NCBI RefSeq assembly: GCF_002865645.1
Contig: NW_020194684.1
Span: 5,929,952-5,993,951 of the forward strand
Length of the DNA stretch: 64,000 nucleotides
Direction of reading: 5' to 3'
From: Hyaloscypha bicolor E
Taxonomy: Eukaryota; Ascomycota; Leotiomycetes; Helotiales; Hyaloscyphaceae
Positions 51,106-64,000 of the stretch are shown piece after piece. Every line of letters begins with the position of its first letter. Within the stretch, counting starts at the first letter, position 1. The notes beneath the pieces were generated by a model, which saw only the letters and a program-made list of their open reading frames with translations, was not told the origin of the DNA and ran no database searches. A program made the position numbers and the translations under genes.

Positions 51106-51276
51106 TTAAAGAGGGGATAACTATTAATCCTATTACTTATAATTCGGTTATATAGGCAGGAAAGATACTTGATCTTACTAAGGCCCGATTATACTATATT
51201 AAAGGAGGGAATATCTATTAGTCCTATTACCTATAATTCGATTATATAGGCAGAAAGGGTACTTGATCTTATTAAG
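51106..51276. repeat. Tandem duplication of ~78 bp in copia copy 2 leader
   Basis: 51,106-51,182 and 51,199-51,276 both run from TTAAAGRGGG through CCTATTACYTATAATTCG and TATATAGGCAG to TACTTGATCTTA. Copy 1 has only a short part of this unit (TATTAAAGGAGGGAACTATT at about 30,306). Confidence 0.8.
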
Positions 51277-51559
51277 TACTAAAACGGTTAGCTATTTAAC
51301 TATCCTATTTTATTCCTATTTAACTCCTATAAAATCCTCTCAAAAACCACCTTCTTTTAAATCCCTGGGACTCTTAAGCTTTAAAACTATTAAGTTCTTT
51401 CGGAATCTCAATATTTTACTCCTTAAATTTTACTTCCTAAATTTCTTATTATAGATAAAATTTTTACCTTAAATATAATATTTACTATAAATCACCTATT
51501 TTATAAACTACTCTTTTCCTTATAAATCTATTTTCCTTATAAACTACTATATCTTGAAC

Positions 51560-54485
51560 TAGATATAAGCCTATAGAATATATAATAGCGAAATATACTA
51601 TAATAGATAATTTCTTTATTAGATTTATCTAATTCGATTATTCTATAAATAATAATAATTTCAAGGAATTAGTAAAAAAGTAGAGATATAGGATTAACCT
51701 GAACTTTACTAAGGCAAATAAGATAACTAAGTTCTTAGATACTAAGCTATTTTAATATATTTTCTATAAAATAGTTAATAATAATCTTTAGGAGCTATTT
51801 AGATATAATTTTAAGAACTTTACCTATTAAGGGAACTTTAATAAATTCAAACTCCCGGAAATACTATACCTATATAAGATCCTTTAGTATAGTAATATAT
51901 TTATATAATAGAATAATAGTATTAATACTATTATAAATATCCTATATACTATTATAAAGAAAAATAAATAATATATATAATTAAATAAGGATATATTAGT
52001 AGCCAGATTAAACCTTATTAAGGAACTAATTCTATTAGGCTTTATTATTCTTATAAAGAATAAGTATTTAGAACCTATTATCTTTAATATTTCTATATTA
52101 TTATTACTTTTTTTATTACTATATCTTATACTTCTACCAGATTTATATACTAATATAAAAGCTCTAGGAATAAATAGTATATTCCTATTACTACTACTAC
52201 TACTATAACTATATCCAAATAACTCCTAATTTCCTTTAATTATAAGACTTATTAGAGAAATTACTAAGATTTATACTAAAGAATAAAAGTATAATAGATC
52301 TAATAATAATTTTAATTATAAACTTATTATTTTCCTTAATATCTACTAATATATAGAGCTTTTATAAAAGGTACTAATATAAGCTTTTTCTATTATATTA
52401 AAGGAACTAGCTTAAGACTATTTCTATAGTAACTAGCTCTCTTAATATATATATAAAGAGGCTTATATTAATATTTATAGCTTTTTAAAGGCCCTGAATT
52501 CGAATATCGAAATTTAGATAAATAGAATATTACTATATTAGTTTCTATAATAGCTAAATTTCCGGAAAAAACAATATTTGAAACTATTTAACTACTAATT
52601 AATAAACTATATTAATTATAGTATAGTTTTATATCTAATTTGCAAAATACCGAATTTCTCTATAATAAGATTATTACCTTTTACTAAGGCTCCCGGATAT
52701 ATAAATATATAATTTCAGACCCTCTTATAAATCTCGGCTAGCTTATTAATAAGCTCTAGTTATCTATTACTATATATAAGAGCAAATAATAAACTAATCC
52801 CGAAACCTTCTTTACTAATTAATAATATTACTCTTAGAATCTTCTAAGCTATTATTTCTCCAGAAATTATTAATACGAATTTAGCTGCAATTTCGGAACC
52901 TGTAATAATTACTTTAAGTCCTATAATTATAATAATTATATCTCGAAGTTATATTTTATATATAAGAAACCCGAATATTACTTATAGAAATATATACTAG
53001 AAAAATAAGAAACTGAGAAAACTCGATTTAGGAATAGAAATATCTATTAGTTTAGATTCCGAAATACCTATAACTTTAATAAATACTTTAGTAGTACTTA
53101 TATATAATATATTACTAAAGCCAAAAGTAAAAAAAGTAATAAGGGTAATAAGAACAAACTAGTAAATAATACTTTTAAGGCTTTATTAGTAGAAATAGAT
53201 AAAAAAGAGAAATATTATCTAAATTCCTACTTTACTTTAGTTAAAAGCTTTTTAGCTATTCCTATTACTTTTATTCTACTAATAATTATAGCTAATACCC
53301 TTATAGATAACCTTATTTCTCTTTTCCTTATATATTAGATAATAGATAAAAACTATATCTTAGAATCTATTAAATCCTTAATAGAAGATATTTAGACTTT
53401 TATAATTAATAATATATTAAGATATAATACTTACTACTTTTATAGAATTATAATTAATATTAGAGTCTTTAAATACTTAACTACTAGTTCTAACTAATTC
53501 CAAGCTTTCTAGTAGACTAATAATAGTATTAAACTTAATAAAACTACTAAAGGTTAAGTTAATATCTAGTTTAGTATTAGATCTATATTTTCTATTAGAT
53601 CTATAATAGTAAATATACTAATTAGGTAAGTATAATTCTATATTATATCTTTAAAGACTTTATTTTTACTTAGCTTAGCTAATATAGATAAGCTAGGGGT
53701 TTATTTTAATAATCTTACTAATTATCTTATTACTTTTACTAGAAAATATATATCTATAATATAATATTTCGAATACTTTTTCTTATTTTGAAATATTATA
53801 TTATAAGGCTTTATTTTCGAATTCTTTACTTATAACTCCTGCTTTTTTATAGAGATTAAATTATAATATCTATACTATTATTTTGGTTATTTATTTATTA
53901 GTAAGCTCCAAAATATACTAGAATAAGCAGGCTATAATATTAATATAAAAGCCCTTAAATATCTTATAAAGTATTATAAATAATACCAGAAATATAGCTA
54001 ATTACTCGAATAATTCTAGTTTAATCTAAAAGATAATATTAGCTTTAATTACTTTATTATTATTAATATTTTCTATATTTCTAGTAAGCCTATATTTTAT
54101 ATTATTAATAAAAGTACTTAATATTAAGCTAGCTAATAGCTCTAGAATATTAGTATAATATATATCTGGGATATATTTAAATAATACTAGATTAATAACT
54201 ATTTAGGTTCTCCTAATTAGATTATAGTAGATACCGGAAAGCAGTTTACTAGTAAGGAGTTTACTTAGCTTATAAATATTATAGGAACTAAGGTTAAGAT
54301 TATTTCTATAAAAGCTTATAACTTTATTAGAATTATAGAATACTACTATAGCCCGATCCAATATATCTATCTTATTATTATAGCTAAAGTTAATAGAATT
54401 AATAAGGATACTATATTTTAAATAGCTTTTAAGACTATTAATAACTTTATAGAATCTAATAGTATTATTCTAATTCTTTTAGTTT
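51560..54485 (+). pseudogene. Copia gag-protease-integrase relic, copy 2 (first part)
   Basis: Colinear with about 30,880-33,669 of copy 1 and decayed in the same way. The zinc-knuckle region is at about 52,950-53,010, protease-like sequence near 53,450, and integrase at about 53,870-54,485. The frame is cut in the integrase-RT linker by gypsy copy 2. Confidence 0.8.
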
Positions 54486-54490
54486 ATAGT

Positions 54491-54788
54491 TATAAGGTAT
54501 TTATTAGTAGGTAATAAGATAATAGAATGAATTAGTATATTATAAAACCATAGTATTAAATTCAGTATAGAACTAATCTCTATTCCTCTTATAAGGTCCA
54601 GGGAAGCCCCCTCTAAATAGGAGGCCCTAATAGCATATATATAATTAGTAATTTATAAGCCTAATATATATAATATAAATAGTAGTTAGTTGGGATATTA
54701 AAGAACTACCGAACTCCCTAATTAATACCCGTAATATCCGAGGTTCATTACATGCTCTTAAGTTATATATAACCCTATATATATTATA
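54491..54788 (-). repeat. Gypsy copy 2, 3' LTR (298 bp)
   Basis: Reads TATAAGGTATTTATTAG on plus, the inverse of the LTR 3' end, and finishes ATATATTATA. Confidence 0.92.
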
Positions 54789-54799
54789 ACTATACCCCT

Positions 54800-56560
54800 T
54801 TCCTAGAATCTTATTCCCAAGATCTATTAATTTATCCTAGTAAATATTTAATTAATTATTTATTTAATTAATATAAACTTCTAGTATCTTGGGAGATAGT
54901 TTTACTAATATAATCTGGATAATAAATATAAAAATCGTCTAATTAGATCAGGGCTAAGTAAGTAAGAAAAAAAGGTAATTATACCCCAGATATAGGGGCT
55001 AGCCAGTAATTATAATTTCGTTTAGGATCTGAGTATTTTAATTAGCTCAATCCAAAGTACTAAGGTACTATCCTATAAAACTAATACTACCTATTAGATC
55101 TCGTATTAGAATAATCTAAATAGCTATATAAAAAGTATTTAATAAATATTTATATAAGAAACCTATATAAATATTTCTGAGGTTCTAGAGATTATTTACG
55201 GACTTCTGGAAATATATATTAATCGGTTATACTAGTTTCTAATTAGGACTAGTACGAAAACTAGTAATTAATCCAGGTAGTTCTTTATTTCTATAAAAGA
55301 ACTTTTTTATATTACTATATACTCTCTTCTTTTCTAATAACTATATATATAACTTTTTCTATTATTACCTTCTAGCCTCTTTTTTTACTCTTTTCTAAAT
55401 CTTCTTTAATTATTTTTAATTAATTCTATAATATCTTCTTCTGGCTTTATTATCTATTCCCGTAATAATAAGTATAAAGGTAACCTTATAGCCTCTTTTC
55501 CTATTACTAGTAAATACTTGAAATATTTTAAGTATTTACTTATTAATTTCTTTACCTTATATATTATAGTACCTAGTAAGAAGAATTATAACCGTTATAA
55601 TAAGGGTTCTAAGTCTTATATATTAGTAAGTTCTTTAGCTTTAATATCTATTAAAGCTAATATGATTTCAGATTCCTTGCTACTTATTAGAAGCTTACTA
55701 GTTCTAGGAAGATACTATTATAATCTTTAAGAAATTTCTTAAAGCATATTCTAAATAATATTATACTAATAAAAATAATACTATTAATTAGGTTTTTAAA
55801 GACTAGAAGAATACTAATAAGCTTCGGAATTCTTCTTCTTATTTTAATAAAGCAGATAATAATACTACTTGAATTAGTATCCTAAAAATAAGTTTTTTCT
55901 AATATATTTAGATACTTACTAATTTCTTAAAGAAATACTATAATATCTATCTTTAAGATATTAATCTTATTACCGAGCTTACTACTAAAATTACTAAGTA
56001 GTCTACTACTAGTACTTTAAGTACTAATAATATAATACTTATAGCTATTCGGGACCTGACTTTAGAAGTTCGGGCTTTCTATAAAATATATATAATTATT
56101 ATAAATTCCTTACTTACTTTTCTTAATATTCTTAATACTAATATTATTATAGTATAACTATATTTTATTAAGAGATAAGCAAATTCTGGAAAGTATTAGC
56201 TAATTTTTTACTAAGTCCTAAATATGGCTAGTATTTAGTATTCTTATTTTAGAAATTAGGAATTTATAGGAATTAGAGTTTATTTATTTAAGATACCTAT
56301 AGCTAGTTTACTTATAATAAATCTTTCTTAATTCTAAACCTTTTTCTAATAATTTAAATATAATTCTTATAAGCTTTAATAAAATTCTAGAAAACCTTTA
56401 TAAATAAAAAACCCAGGAAAAGAGTATTTCTATTATTATTCCGGATCTTTTCTTAGCTATCCAGGTTCTCTCTTTCTTTTAAGTAGCCTTTTTCTTAGTA
56501 GTCCAGAATTCTTTTTAATCTTAAGAGATTATTAAGAAGTAGTTTTGGATTCCAAGTTAT
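54800..56560. other. Extra region between chromodomain and 3' LTR of gypsy copy 2
   Basis: Counterpart of 42,681-44,440 in copy 1. The antisense frame here is 55,518-55,730 on plus, with the same 70-codon length and 8 substitutions. Conservation of length and position shows the region belonged to the element before the two copies inserted. Confidence 0.6.
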
Positions 56561-59500
56561 GGTTTTGGTTATATAATTTCAGAAATTCCTTAAAATTTTC
56601 AAGATTAGAGAAAGTAAGTAACTAGATATTATAATTTTTAGGCCAGGCTTTCTATTTAATTAAATACTATTACTTCTTACTTCTACTATTTTATTAGTAA
56701 TTAATAATAATTTTTATTTCCTATTTTTATTTTTTATTATTATTTACTAATTCCGGAAGTTCTCCGGAAAAATATAAATATAGCTTCTAATTCTTTTTTA
56801 CTATATATTTTTTAAGAAGGGAAATATAAAAAGTTAGATATAAATAATTATATATACTTAATAGTTCTAATTTATATACTAAATTACTAATATATTTAAG
56901 GATCCTAAATAAACCTATAAATTTTGGCTTAAGCTTTCCTATTTTAAGTTTAATATTTCTTATTAATAGTATTACCCAGGCTTCTTTAAAGTAGTATTTA
57001 GCTAACTAGTACTTATTATAGTAAGTTTCCCAGTTATTTTATATATAATACTATAAATCCTTAAGCTTTTTCCGCTTTGCTTTAAGGATTTCTAGCCTTC
57101 TATATATAGCTAGTATTTCTCTTATAATCCTGTCCTTAGAATTTTATAGAAATTAAGAATAATATTCGTAATATATATAGAAAGATATATTCTATAAAAT
57201 CTAATATTTTAAATTATTATATATAAATTCTATAAAAGATAACTTCTTAAACTAGTTATTCTTTTAGGTATTATAATAATATCTTAGGTAGTATTCCAGG
57301 GCCTAGTTCTGCTTTTCTATCTAACTATTTATCTAAGAATAATAAGCTATACTTAAATACTATTTATATATTAAATAGAAGCAGAAAGCAGACTAGAACT
57401 AGCTAGTAAATACTATTTCTCGGTCGGAAATAATTCTATTAGGGAAGCTAAAAATTAAGAAAACATATTCCTATATAATCTTAATAAGCTTCGGAAAGTT
57501 AATAATCTTATAATATATAATATATCTTGCTATTTTAGAATACTAGTTAATAATTATAAGAATTATATTAAAATCGGGACCTTCTGCCGGGTTCTTATAT
57601 AATAATAGACCTATAATAAAATCTATAGAGATCTTATCCTAGGGTCTCTTAGGCTATAATAAACTACCAAGTAAACTATATAGCAAATGCCTCTTTGCCT
57701 TAATTCTCTAGCAAATATTATATTTTTAATAATAATTATAAATATTTCTTTTTATATTTTCCTAATACCAGGATCTTTTAAGGAGTTCGAGAGTCTTCTC
57801 TATTTTATAGTATCTAGCTATTAGGTTATTATAATAAAGCTTTATGACTTCTTAATATAAAGCAGGATTATTAGGTATAATAATTCTTGAATAGTACCTG
57901 AGTAAGCTCGAATTATTTTTTTAGATTTCTTTTCCCTTAGTATCTTTCTTACTAAGCCTCTATTTTATAATATTCTAATATCGAGAATTATTTCTCTAAG
58001 CTATCTAGATAATATCTAGAAGAGATTTAGATAAAGGGGCTAGTACTATAGCTCTTTTAGTAGCCGTATATATTTATATATAGAGAATTAGATATTTGTA
58101 ACTATCTAATTCAAAAATTCGGGAAACCGAGAAATCTTTAGTTCTATTAAGTAATATAATTATAAATATCCTTATTACCTTAATTATAGTAGTAGAGCCT
58201 TTAAGGCATTTCCTTATATCTTGCTTTTTAACTAATTTTATAGTTAAGGAATCTATAAGATAATTTATCTATTTGTCTTATAGTAAATATTTCTTCTTGG
58301 CTATTATAGATATAGCAAGTATTAAATAATGCCTATTTTAAAGAAGGAACTTTTTAGATATTTATAAGAACCTCTAAATCACAATTATAAAAGCTTTCTT
58401 TAACTTATTCTAAAAGATTAGAAGCCAAGTTATATTAATAGGACCTTCTTTATAATTAGGTCTTTTACTAGGTCTATTTGCTAGGTTTGAGGTACCTCTA
58501 TAGTAAATAATATTAAAATCATATATTATAAGATATATTACCTAATATACTTAATAGCTTTCTAGATACTTTATTTCTATAAAATATTAGAGATTATTAT
58601 AGTCTATAATAACCTCGATTATAAACCTGGATTCTTTAAGGTAATAATACTAATATTTAAAGGCTTTAATAATTATAAATAGCTTTCTATTATAGGTACT
58701 ATAATTATATTCGGCTTTAGAGAGTTTCCGGAACTAGAATACTACTAGATACTAGTATTTTTTTAGGCTATTACTAGGATTAACTTATTATAAAATAGTA
58801 CTAGTAATTACAAATTTCGATATATTAGTTTTAATACGAATTTTCTTAAAAGGATTAAAATAAACTAGGATAGGTATTATAGTAAAAGCTTTTTTTAAAG
58901 TCTTAAAGCTTTTAGCCGCTTTATTTATCTATATAAAAGAACCGGATTTCCGGCCCTTTTTTATTTCTTTTAAGAGGTCTATTAAGCCTATAATTACCTA
59001 AAAGTAATAGTAAATAAACCTATAGTAGAAATTAGTAAATCCAAGAAATACTTAGATATTATAGAATAATTCTAGTTCTAGCTATTTAATAATACTATAG
59101 ACTTGTTTAGGATCTATATAAATACTTTCTATTCTAATAAAGAAGCCCAAAAATTCGACTTCCTTAATATTAAACTCGTATTTACTAAGTTTATAAAACA
59201 GGTTATTTTTATATAGCCTAGTAAGTATCTAGTAAACGTAATTATAGTATTTATTCTTATTTCGGGAGTAAATAAGGATATTATCTAAATAAATAACTAT
59301 GAAATAATCCAGAAGCCTTATAAATATAATATTAATATATACTTGAAATATAACTAGTATATTAGCTAGCCTAAAAGGTATTATAAGATATTTAAAATAG
59401 CTATAGCAGGTCCTAAAAGCTATCTTTTACTTATATCCTTTACGAATTCTTACCTAATAATATATATTCTTAAGATCTAGCTTTATAAAGATCTTGGCTT

Positions 59501-61990
59501 CTCGGAGCCAGTTAAGGGTCTTATTAATAAAAGGAAGCAAATACTAATTCTTAATTATAACTTGGTTAAGTCTATAATAATTAATATAAAGATATAGTTC
59601 TCTATTCTTCTTGGAAATAAAAAGAATAAGTATTTCTACTAGGCTTTTATTAGGCCTTATCTAATATTTATAAAACATATCCTATAAATATAGATATAAT
59701 ACTTCTAGTTAGATCTCTAATAGATTATATAAAGGCCTATACGGGACCGTATTATTTATATTAATAGAGTATTTAATACTACCAAGATTAGAAAGTTCTA
59801 AAGCTTTATTAGGATTAAAAACCTCTAAGAAGTCTTTATATTTATTATCCCGGAAATAGACAGGTATTTCTGAGGCCCTTTTCTAAAGGGTATTAATTTG
59901 CTATATTAAAAACTCCTATTTAGTATTACTAGAACTATATAATAAAGTAAAGACCTAGTAACTATTACAAATATATAAAGCCTATTATCTAGGATAGTTA
60001 TATTTGCCTTTAGTTAAGAATAAGACTTGAGGTACTAGCTTAGGGTACTAGTTAAGCTCCTTATTAAATTCTTTTAGTATTAGGATCTTAATATTATTAG
60101 GCTATATAGGTATATATATCTATTATTTCTTAATATAGTTTATATATTATATAAGAGTTACTTTATAAAATTCCATACTAAAAACAAGGCTATAAGAGCT
60201 AATATTCTTATACCTATAAAACCGGAGCTTAAAAGGATATATCTTACTATAATTATCTATAATAAATATTTCAAGATTATAGGCTTAATAAACCTTAAAT
60301 CTATTCCTATAAAAGGTTATAAACTCTTAGTTATACTTAGCTAAGGTAGTAAAGTCCCGGCTTTAAGTCTAATTATTATTAAGGAAGTTATAGTCTAATC
60401 CGGTATTACTAAGTCTACTATATATCTCTAAGGTATCTACTTCTGGCTATATTAATCTTGCTTAAATAGTTATATAAAGTAATATGCCTTTTTTATTATA
60501 GCCAAAATTATTAATATTTAAAATTTGGCCTTTTCTTTTCCCTATTTCTTAGGAGAATCTTCTCTAAAGTACTCCTTTATAGTAATAGTATTAACTTACT
60601 TCTATAGATGCCTTAACTCTTCTATAGTTTTGGCCTTATTAGGGTTCTACTAAGCCTATTTAGTATACTTGAAATACTTTACATTTCCTGAAAAATATTC
60701 TTTCTATTTATAAGTTTAATAAACTATACCTGAAATAGAACTAGTATTCTATTAAGGCCTTAAAGGGGCCAAAGTACTACCTAAGGGTTTCTTATATAAT
60801 TTTCGGAACTTATTCTTTCTTTTTTAATAGCCTTATAAATCAGAATTCGCTAAGTCAGAGTCCTTAGGGGCAGAATTACCCTTACTAGACTTCCCTGCCT
60901 TTATTTTCCTTAATTTGGGATAAGTAGTATATTCTGCTTTCTGAGCTTTCTTAAGCTACTTGGAAACAGATATTACCTTATTTTCTGAGAGAATAGATAT
61001 AAGTATCTAATAAGTCTTATAGTTAGATAAAGTAGTATTAAGAGTCTAGATCCGGTCTCTTTTAGGATATAGGTCCTAGTTAACTTCGAGACTAATTATC
61101 CGAGTATATAACTCGGTAACTATCTTGCTATTCTTTTAATAAAGATTTCGGAGTTCCTTAAAGGTATCTTATTAACGGATTTGAGGTACTTGGAGTATAT
61201 TAGCCAAGTAGGCCTTAAATTACTCCTAATAAATCTTATATAATAGTAGGCTTTGCTTTATTATAGCCTCCCAAGTATTATAAGGTTTATCCCTAAGGGT
61301 ACTTATAGTAGAGTTAATTCTAGAAGAGTATCTATTATAAGTCTAAGGCTGGGTTCTAAAGACTACCTTCTAGGAGGATATAAATATCCTCTATTTCTTA
61401 AGGAACTTTCTATAATATAAGTTAGGTGTCCGGACCTTGAGAAGCTTCTCTCGGTCCAAATATATCTTTAGAATATTATATAGTAGCTTCTAATAGATAG
61501 TATTAAAATTACTCTCAAAGCTTATTATATTAGGAAAAGGGGTGGGTTCCAATCTCATTTCAGGAAGTTCCCTAATAGGAATTACCGAGAAAGAGGAAAT
61601 AGACTTATAAATAGAGTTTCTATAAGATATAGTAAACTATAAGGTATCCCTGAGGGTACCCTTATATTACTCTAACTATAGGATATACTAGTTAATTATA
61701 TCTACTAATTCTTGCTTTTATTAGAATGCTTTGACTTTAGTATATAAGCCCTATTTTGTAGCTTGGGCGGTAGTAACTCGGGTATTAATCTCGGTATCTT
61801 AATTATTACCGGGATTATTTCCGTTATTATTACTAGCTCTCGGAAGCTCCTGAGGGGCCTTATTAAAAGTATTAGATGAGCCTTTACTATTACCTATATC
61901 GGGATTAATCTGGTCGACTTTCTCTATAGGAATAGCTTTGGTAAGAAGTTATATATTTTGCAGATTTCGAGATATAATTACTTATTAAAC
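56560..61990 (-). pseudogene. Gypsy gag-pol relic with chromodomain, copy 2
   Basis: Minus-strand counterpart of copy 1. Gag is at the right end (about 60,530-61,990). RT includes the YLDN-type motif at about 59,265-59,295 (plus-strand TATCTAAATAAATAACTAT). Integrase lies at about 57,150-57,900, and the chromodomain-like end at about 56,570-56,750. Stops are again mainly TAA/TAG on the coding strand. Confidence 0.8.
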
Positions 61991-62019
61991 TACCTTCTTT
62001 GAGGGTAGAGAGATTAGCT

Positions 62020-62317
62020 TATAAGGTATTTATTAGTAGGTAATAAGATAATAGAATAAATTAGTATATTATAAAACTATAGTATTAAATTTAGTATAGA
62101 ACTAATCTCTGTCTCTCCTATAAGGTCCAGGGAAGCCCTCTCTAAATAGGAGGCCCCGATAGTATATATATAATTAGTAATTTATAAGCCTAATATATAT
62201 AATATAAATAGTAGTTAGTTGGGATATTAAAGGGCTGCCGAACTCCCTGATTAATACTTGCGATATCCGAGGTTCGTTATATGCCCTTAAGTTACATATA
62301 ACCCTGCATATATTATA
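62020..62317 (-). repeat. Gypsy copy 2, 5' LTR (298 bp)
   Basis: Least mutated of the four gypsy LTRs: it retains GCATATATTATA, GTTACATATAACCC and CCTGATTAATACTTGCGATATCC. Followed by the duplicated ATAGT. Confidence 0.92.
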
Positions 62318-64000
62318 ATAGTACTTTATCTCGAATAACTAAATATAATACCCTATTATTTACTATATTATAGTAATTAGTAGTATTTAAGAAGGTAATA
62401 GTAGAAATTCAAAAGCTTTGAGCTAGATATTAAATTATAAATACTTTAAATACCCGAAATAGTTCTAGTATTACTAATATTTATAAATTATTTCTAAATT
62501 TAAATATTCTCATTTAGTATAAAGGAAATACTAGTTAATCTAGTAGTTGAAATGAACTATATAAGCTAGTAGCTATTAATAGAGAGGACTATATACTAGC
62601 TCTATTATATAGTAATATTACTTTCTATTTGACTTCTATAAAGCCCTTTTATATAGGGAATATTAAGGTTATTACTAATAATTCCGAACCTGAACCTGTT
62701 TCCGAACCTAATAATAAGGCTAAAGGAAATACGGGTATAATTCCTCTTACTATTCTACTAAAGTATAGCAGAGGATACCTTTATAAAATCCCGGATATTA
62801 TAGTATTCTTATAGGATAATAAATTATATAAGAATTCCCGTTAAGTTAAAGTTACTGGCCTCCTGGAAAAGAATATATTTAAGGTTATTTCTAGATCTCA
62901 GGTATTAAAAAAGGTATATATCTTTAATTCCCGGTTTATTAATAAGATTAAAAATAAGGGTATAGAAAAAGAGCTTAAGAAATCAAGACTAGTTATTTAA
63001 GCTTATAATAATAGTAAGAAATATATAGTATTAATATAATTACTTACTATCTAATATATTAGCCAGAGAATTATCCTTAGTATTATTACTATAATAATAA
63101 ATATTACGGAATTATATTTATATAATATCTTATAAGCTTATATCTAATTAATAACTTTACTTAATTATAATTTCTATATTAATCTATTCTATAAGCTTAC
63201 TAGAAAGCTAAATCTAAAGAACGATTCTGTTCTAAAGGTTATAAAACTACTATATAGTATACCGGAAGCTAGAAACTACTAGTTTAAAACTTATTATTTC
63301 TATTATATTAACGAGCTCTTTATAGAATAGTCGACTTATAACTCTTATCTATTCTATAGCAAGTAACCCTTCGGAATTATTAGTCTTTAAACTAATAATA
63401 TCCTATTTATTAGAACTAATAATTTTATAAAAACAGAGTAATTAAAGCTTTATAAAACTAAGTTCTTGGCTAAGAAGTATAAATTTCTTACTTTTAACTA
63501 TAATCTCAAATTTAATAGAGGTATTATCTATATAAATATTACTAGAATTACTTTTATATAGGAATACTAATATAAGAATCTCCGAACCATTTCTATAAAG
63601 AATACTACTATTATAAGTAATAGGAGTACTATTTATTAAAATCTCTCTATTAAGGACTAATATATTACCTAATATATAAGAGAAGTATATATTATATTAG
63701 TCTATTAACCAGAAGCTTTATATAACCTATTAATTACTATTTAAGCTATTAAATCCTCGGAAACTAATATAAAGGCATTTAATAAGTATATTTAATAGTA
63801 AATTGAGAATACTACTAGAGAACTAAGATTTATAAAGCTAGTAAAAGAGTTCTTATATTTAATTGTTTTTATAAATGCTTTATTTATAAATAATAGAGAT
63901 CTTTTCTCTCAAATCGAATATATTCTAGTTCTAGTAAATAGAACTAGATATACTAATATTATTTACTAGTTCTCTACTAAATACAAAAGAGTTACTAGAA
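62318..64000 (+). pseudogene. Copia pol relic, copy 2 (RT part, continues past the window)
   Basis: Colinear with about 33,670-35,360 of copy 1. A 61-codon open piece at 62,629-62,814 is the linker before RT (TSIKPFYIGNIKVITNN). RT follows at about 62,930-63,700, and RNase H-like sequence begins near 63,870. The window ends inside the gene. Confidence 0.82.

Larger units (their letters stand above)
54491..62317 (-). mobile_element. Ty3/gypsy chromovirus-type retrotransposon, copy 2, reverse orientation (7,827 bp)
   Basis: Flanked by the exact 5-bp duplication ATAGT (54,486-54,490 and 62,318-62,322) inside copia copy 2. The LTRs are 298 bp each (54,491-54,788 and 62,020-62,317). It is the same family as copy 1, inverted relative to it: position x in copy 1 corresponds to about 99,233 minus x here. 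Confidence 0.93.
21045..64000. other. AT-rich RIP-degraded isochore made of nested LTR retrotransposons
   Basis: From about 21,045 to the window end the sequence is strongly AT-rich and no frame exceeds about 70 codons. TG and CA are almost absent: by eye, 22,501-22,740 holds two TG and one CA, while TA is everywhere. Remaining C and G sit mainly in CC, CT, CG, GG, AG and GC contexts, with many intact TCCGGA-like strings. This is the pattern left by RIP acting on CpA. Retroelement frames keep their order but are full of TAA/TAG stops. Confidence 0.92.
50744..64000 (+). mobile_element. Ty1/copia retrotransposon, copy 2, interrupted and cut by the window end
   Basis: The 5' LTR is at 50,744-51,019 and coding sequence continues to 54,490. 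It is then interrupted by gypsy copy 2 (54,491-62,317) and resumes at 62,318. The sequence across the break rejoins exactly as in copy 1 at about 33,670 (TTTATAGTACTTTAT). The 3' part and right LTR are outside the window. Confidence 0.88.

Noticed and set aside
51263..51454. 63-codon plus-strand frame in copia copy 2 leader
   Set aside because: Begins inside the duplicated leader unit; composition is that of AT-rich noncoding sequence.
1..64000. tRNA, rRNA, CRISPR array or telomere repeats
   Set aside because: No cloverleaf-like B box context, rRNA core, regularly spaced repeats or TTAGGG array was seen on either strand by eye.

Overview
The window looks like part of a filamentous ascomycete (Pezizomycotina) chromosome. 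The evidence is a gene with four short introns (50-68 bp), fungal-type NLR and PTH11/rhodopsin families, an OrsD/telomere-linked-helicase relic, and pervasive C-to-T / G-to-A decay of repeats in CpA context (repeat-induced point mutation, RIP). No species is claimed.

Layout. Bases 1-21,045 have balanced composition and carry one apparently intact gene, a five-exon seven-TM fungal rhodopsin-like protein (13,348-14,622), among relics. The relics are: (i) an NLR pseudogene at 585-4,094 with a SesB-like alpha/beta hydrolase, an NB-ARC and seven 42-residue TPRs; (ii) a hAT-like MITE with an 8-bp target duplication (5,791-6,579) and part of a second copy (about 7,041-7,304); (iii) an OrsD-type relic on the minus strand (7,665-10,671) that keeps the region normally N-terminal to a RecQ-like helicase but has lost the helicase; (iv) two Tc1/mariner fragments in opposite orientations (14,880-15,915); (v) a Myb/SANT plus AT-hook relic on the minus strand (17,536-18,600); (vi) two unidentified minus-strand coding remnants (19,880-20,883).

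At about 21,045 the composition switches within a few tens of bases to an AT-rich block that fills the rest of the window. It is made of nested, RIP-degraded LTR retrotransposons: a large Ty3/gypsy element (5' LTR about 22,507, probable 3' LTR ending about 49,608) interrupted by copia copy 1 (29,890-36,227) and gypsy copy 1 (36,916-44,748), then copia copy 2 (from 50,744 past the window end) interrupted by gypsy copy 2 in reverse orientation (54,491-62,317). Both gypsy copies have 298-bp LTRs and exact 5-bp target duplications (CTTTA; ATAGT), which fixes the insertion order. Both also carry about 1.7 kb of conserved, unidentified sequence between the chromodomain and the 3' LTR.

How it works together. 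There is no operon-like system. The window records an accessory, repeat-rich region in which immune-receptor-like and mobile-element genes were inactivated, largely by RIP-type transitions, while one membrane receptor-like gene stayed open. The items most worth a second look are the extra 3' module of the gypsy family, the recombinase-like signature in the OrsD relic, the NLR with near-identical TPRs, and the unidentified coding remnant at 44,754-49,344.
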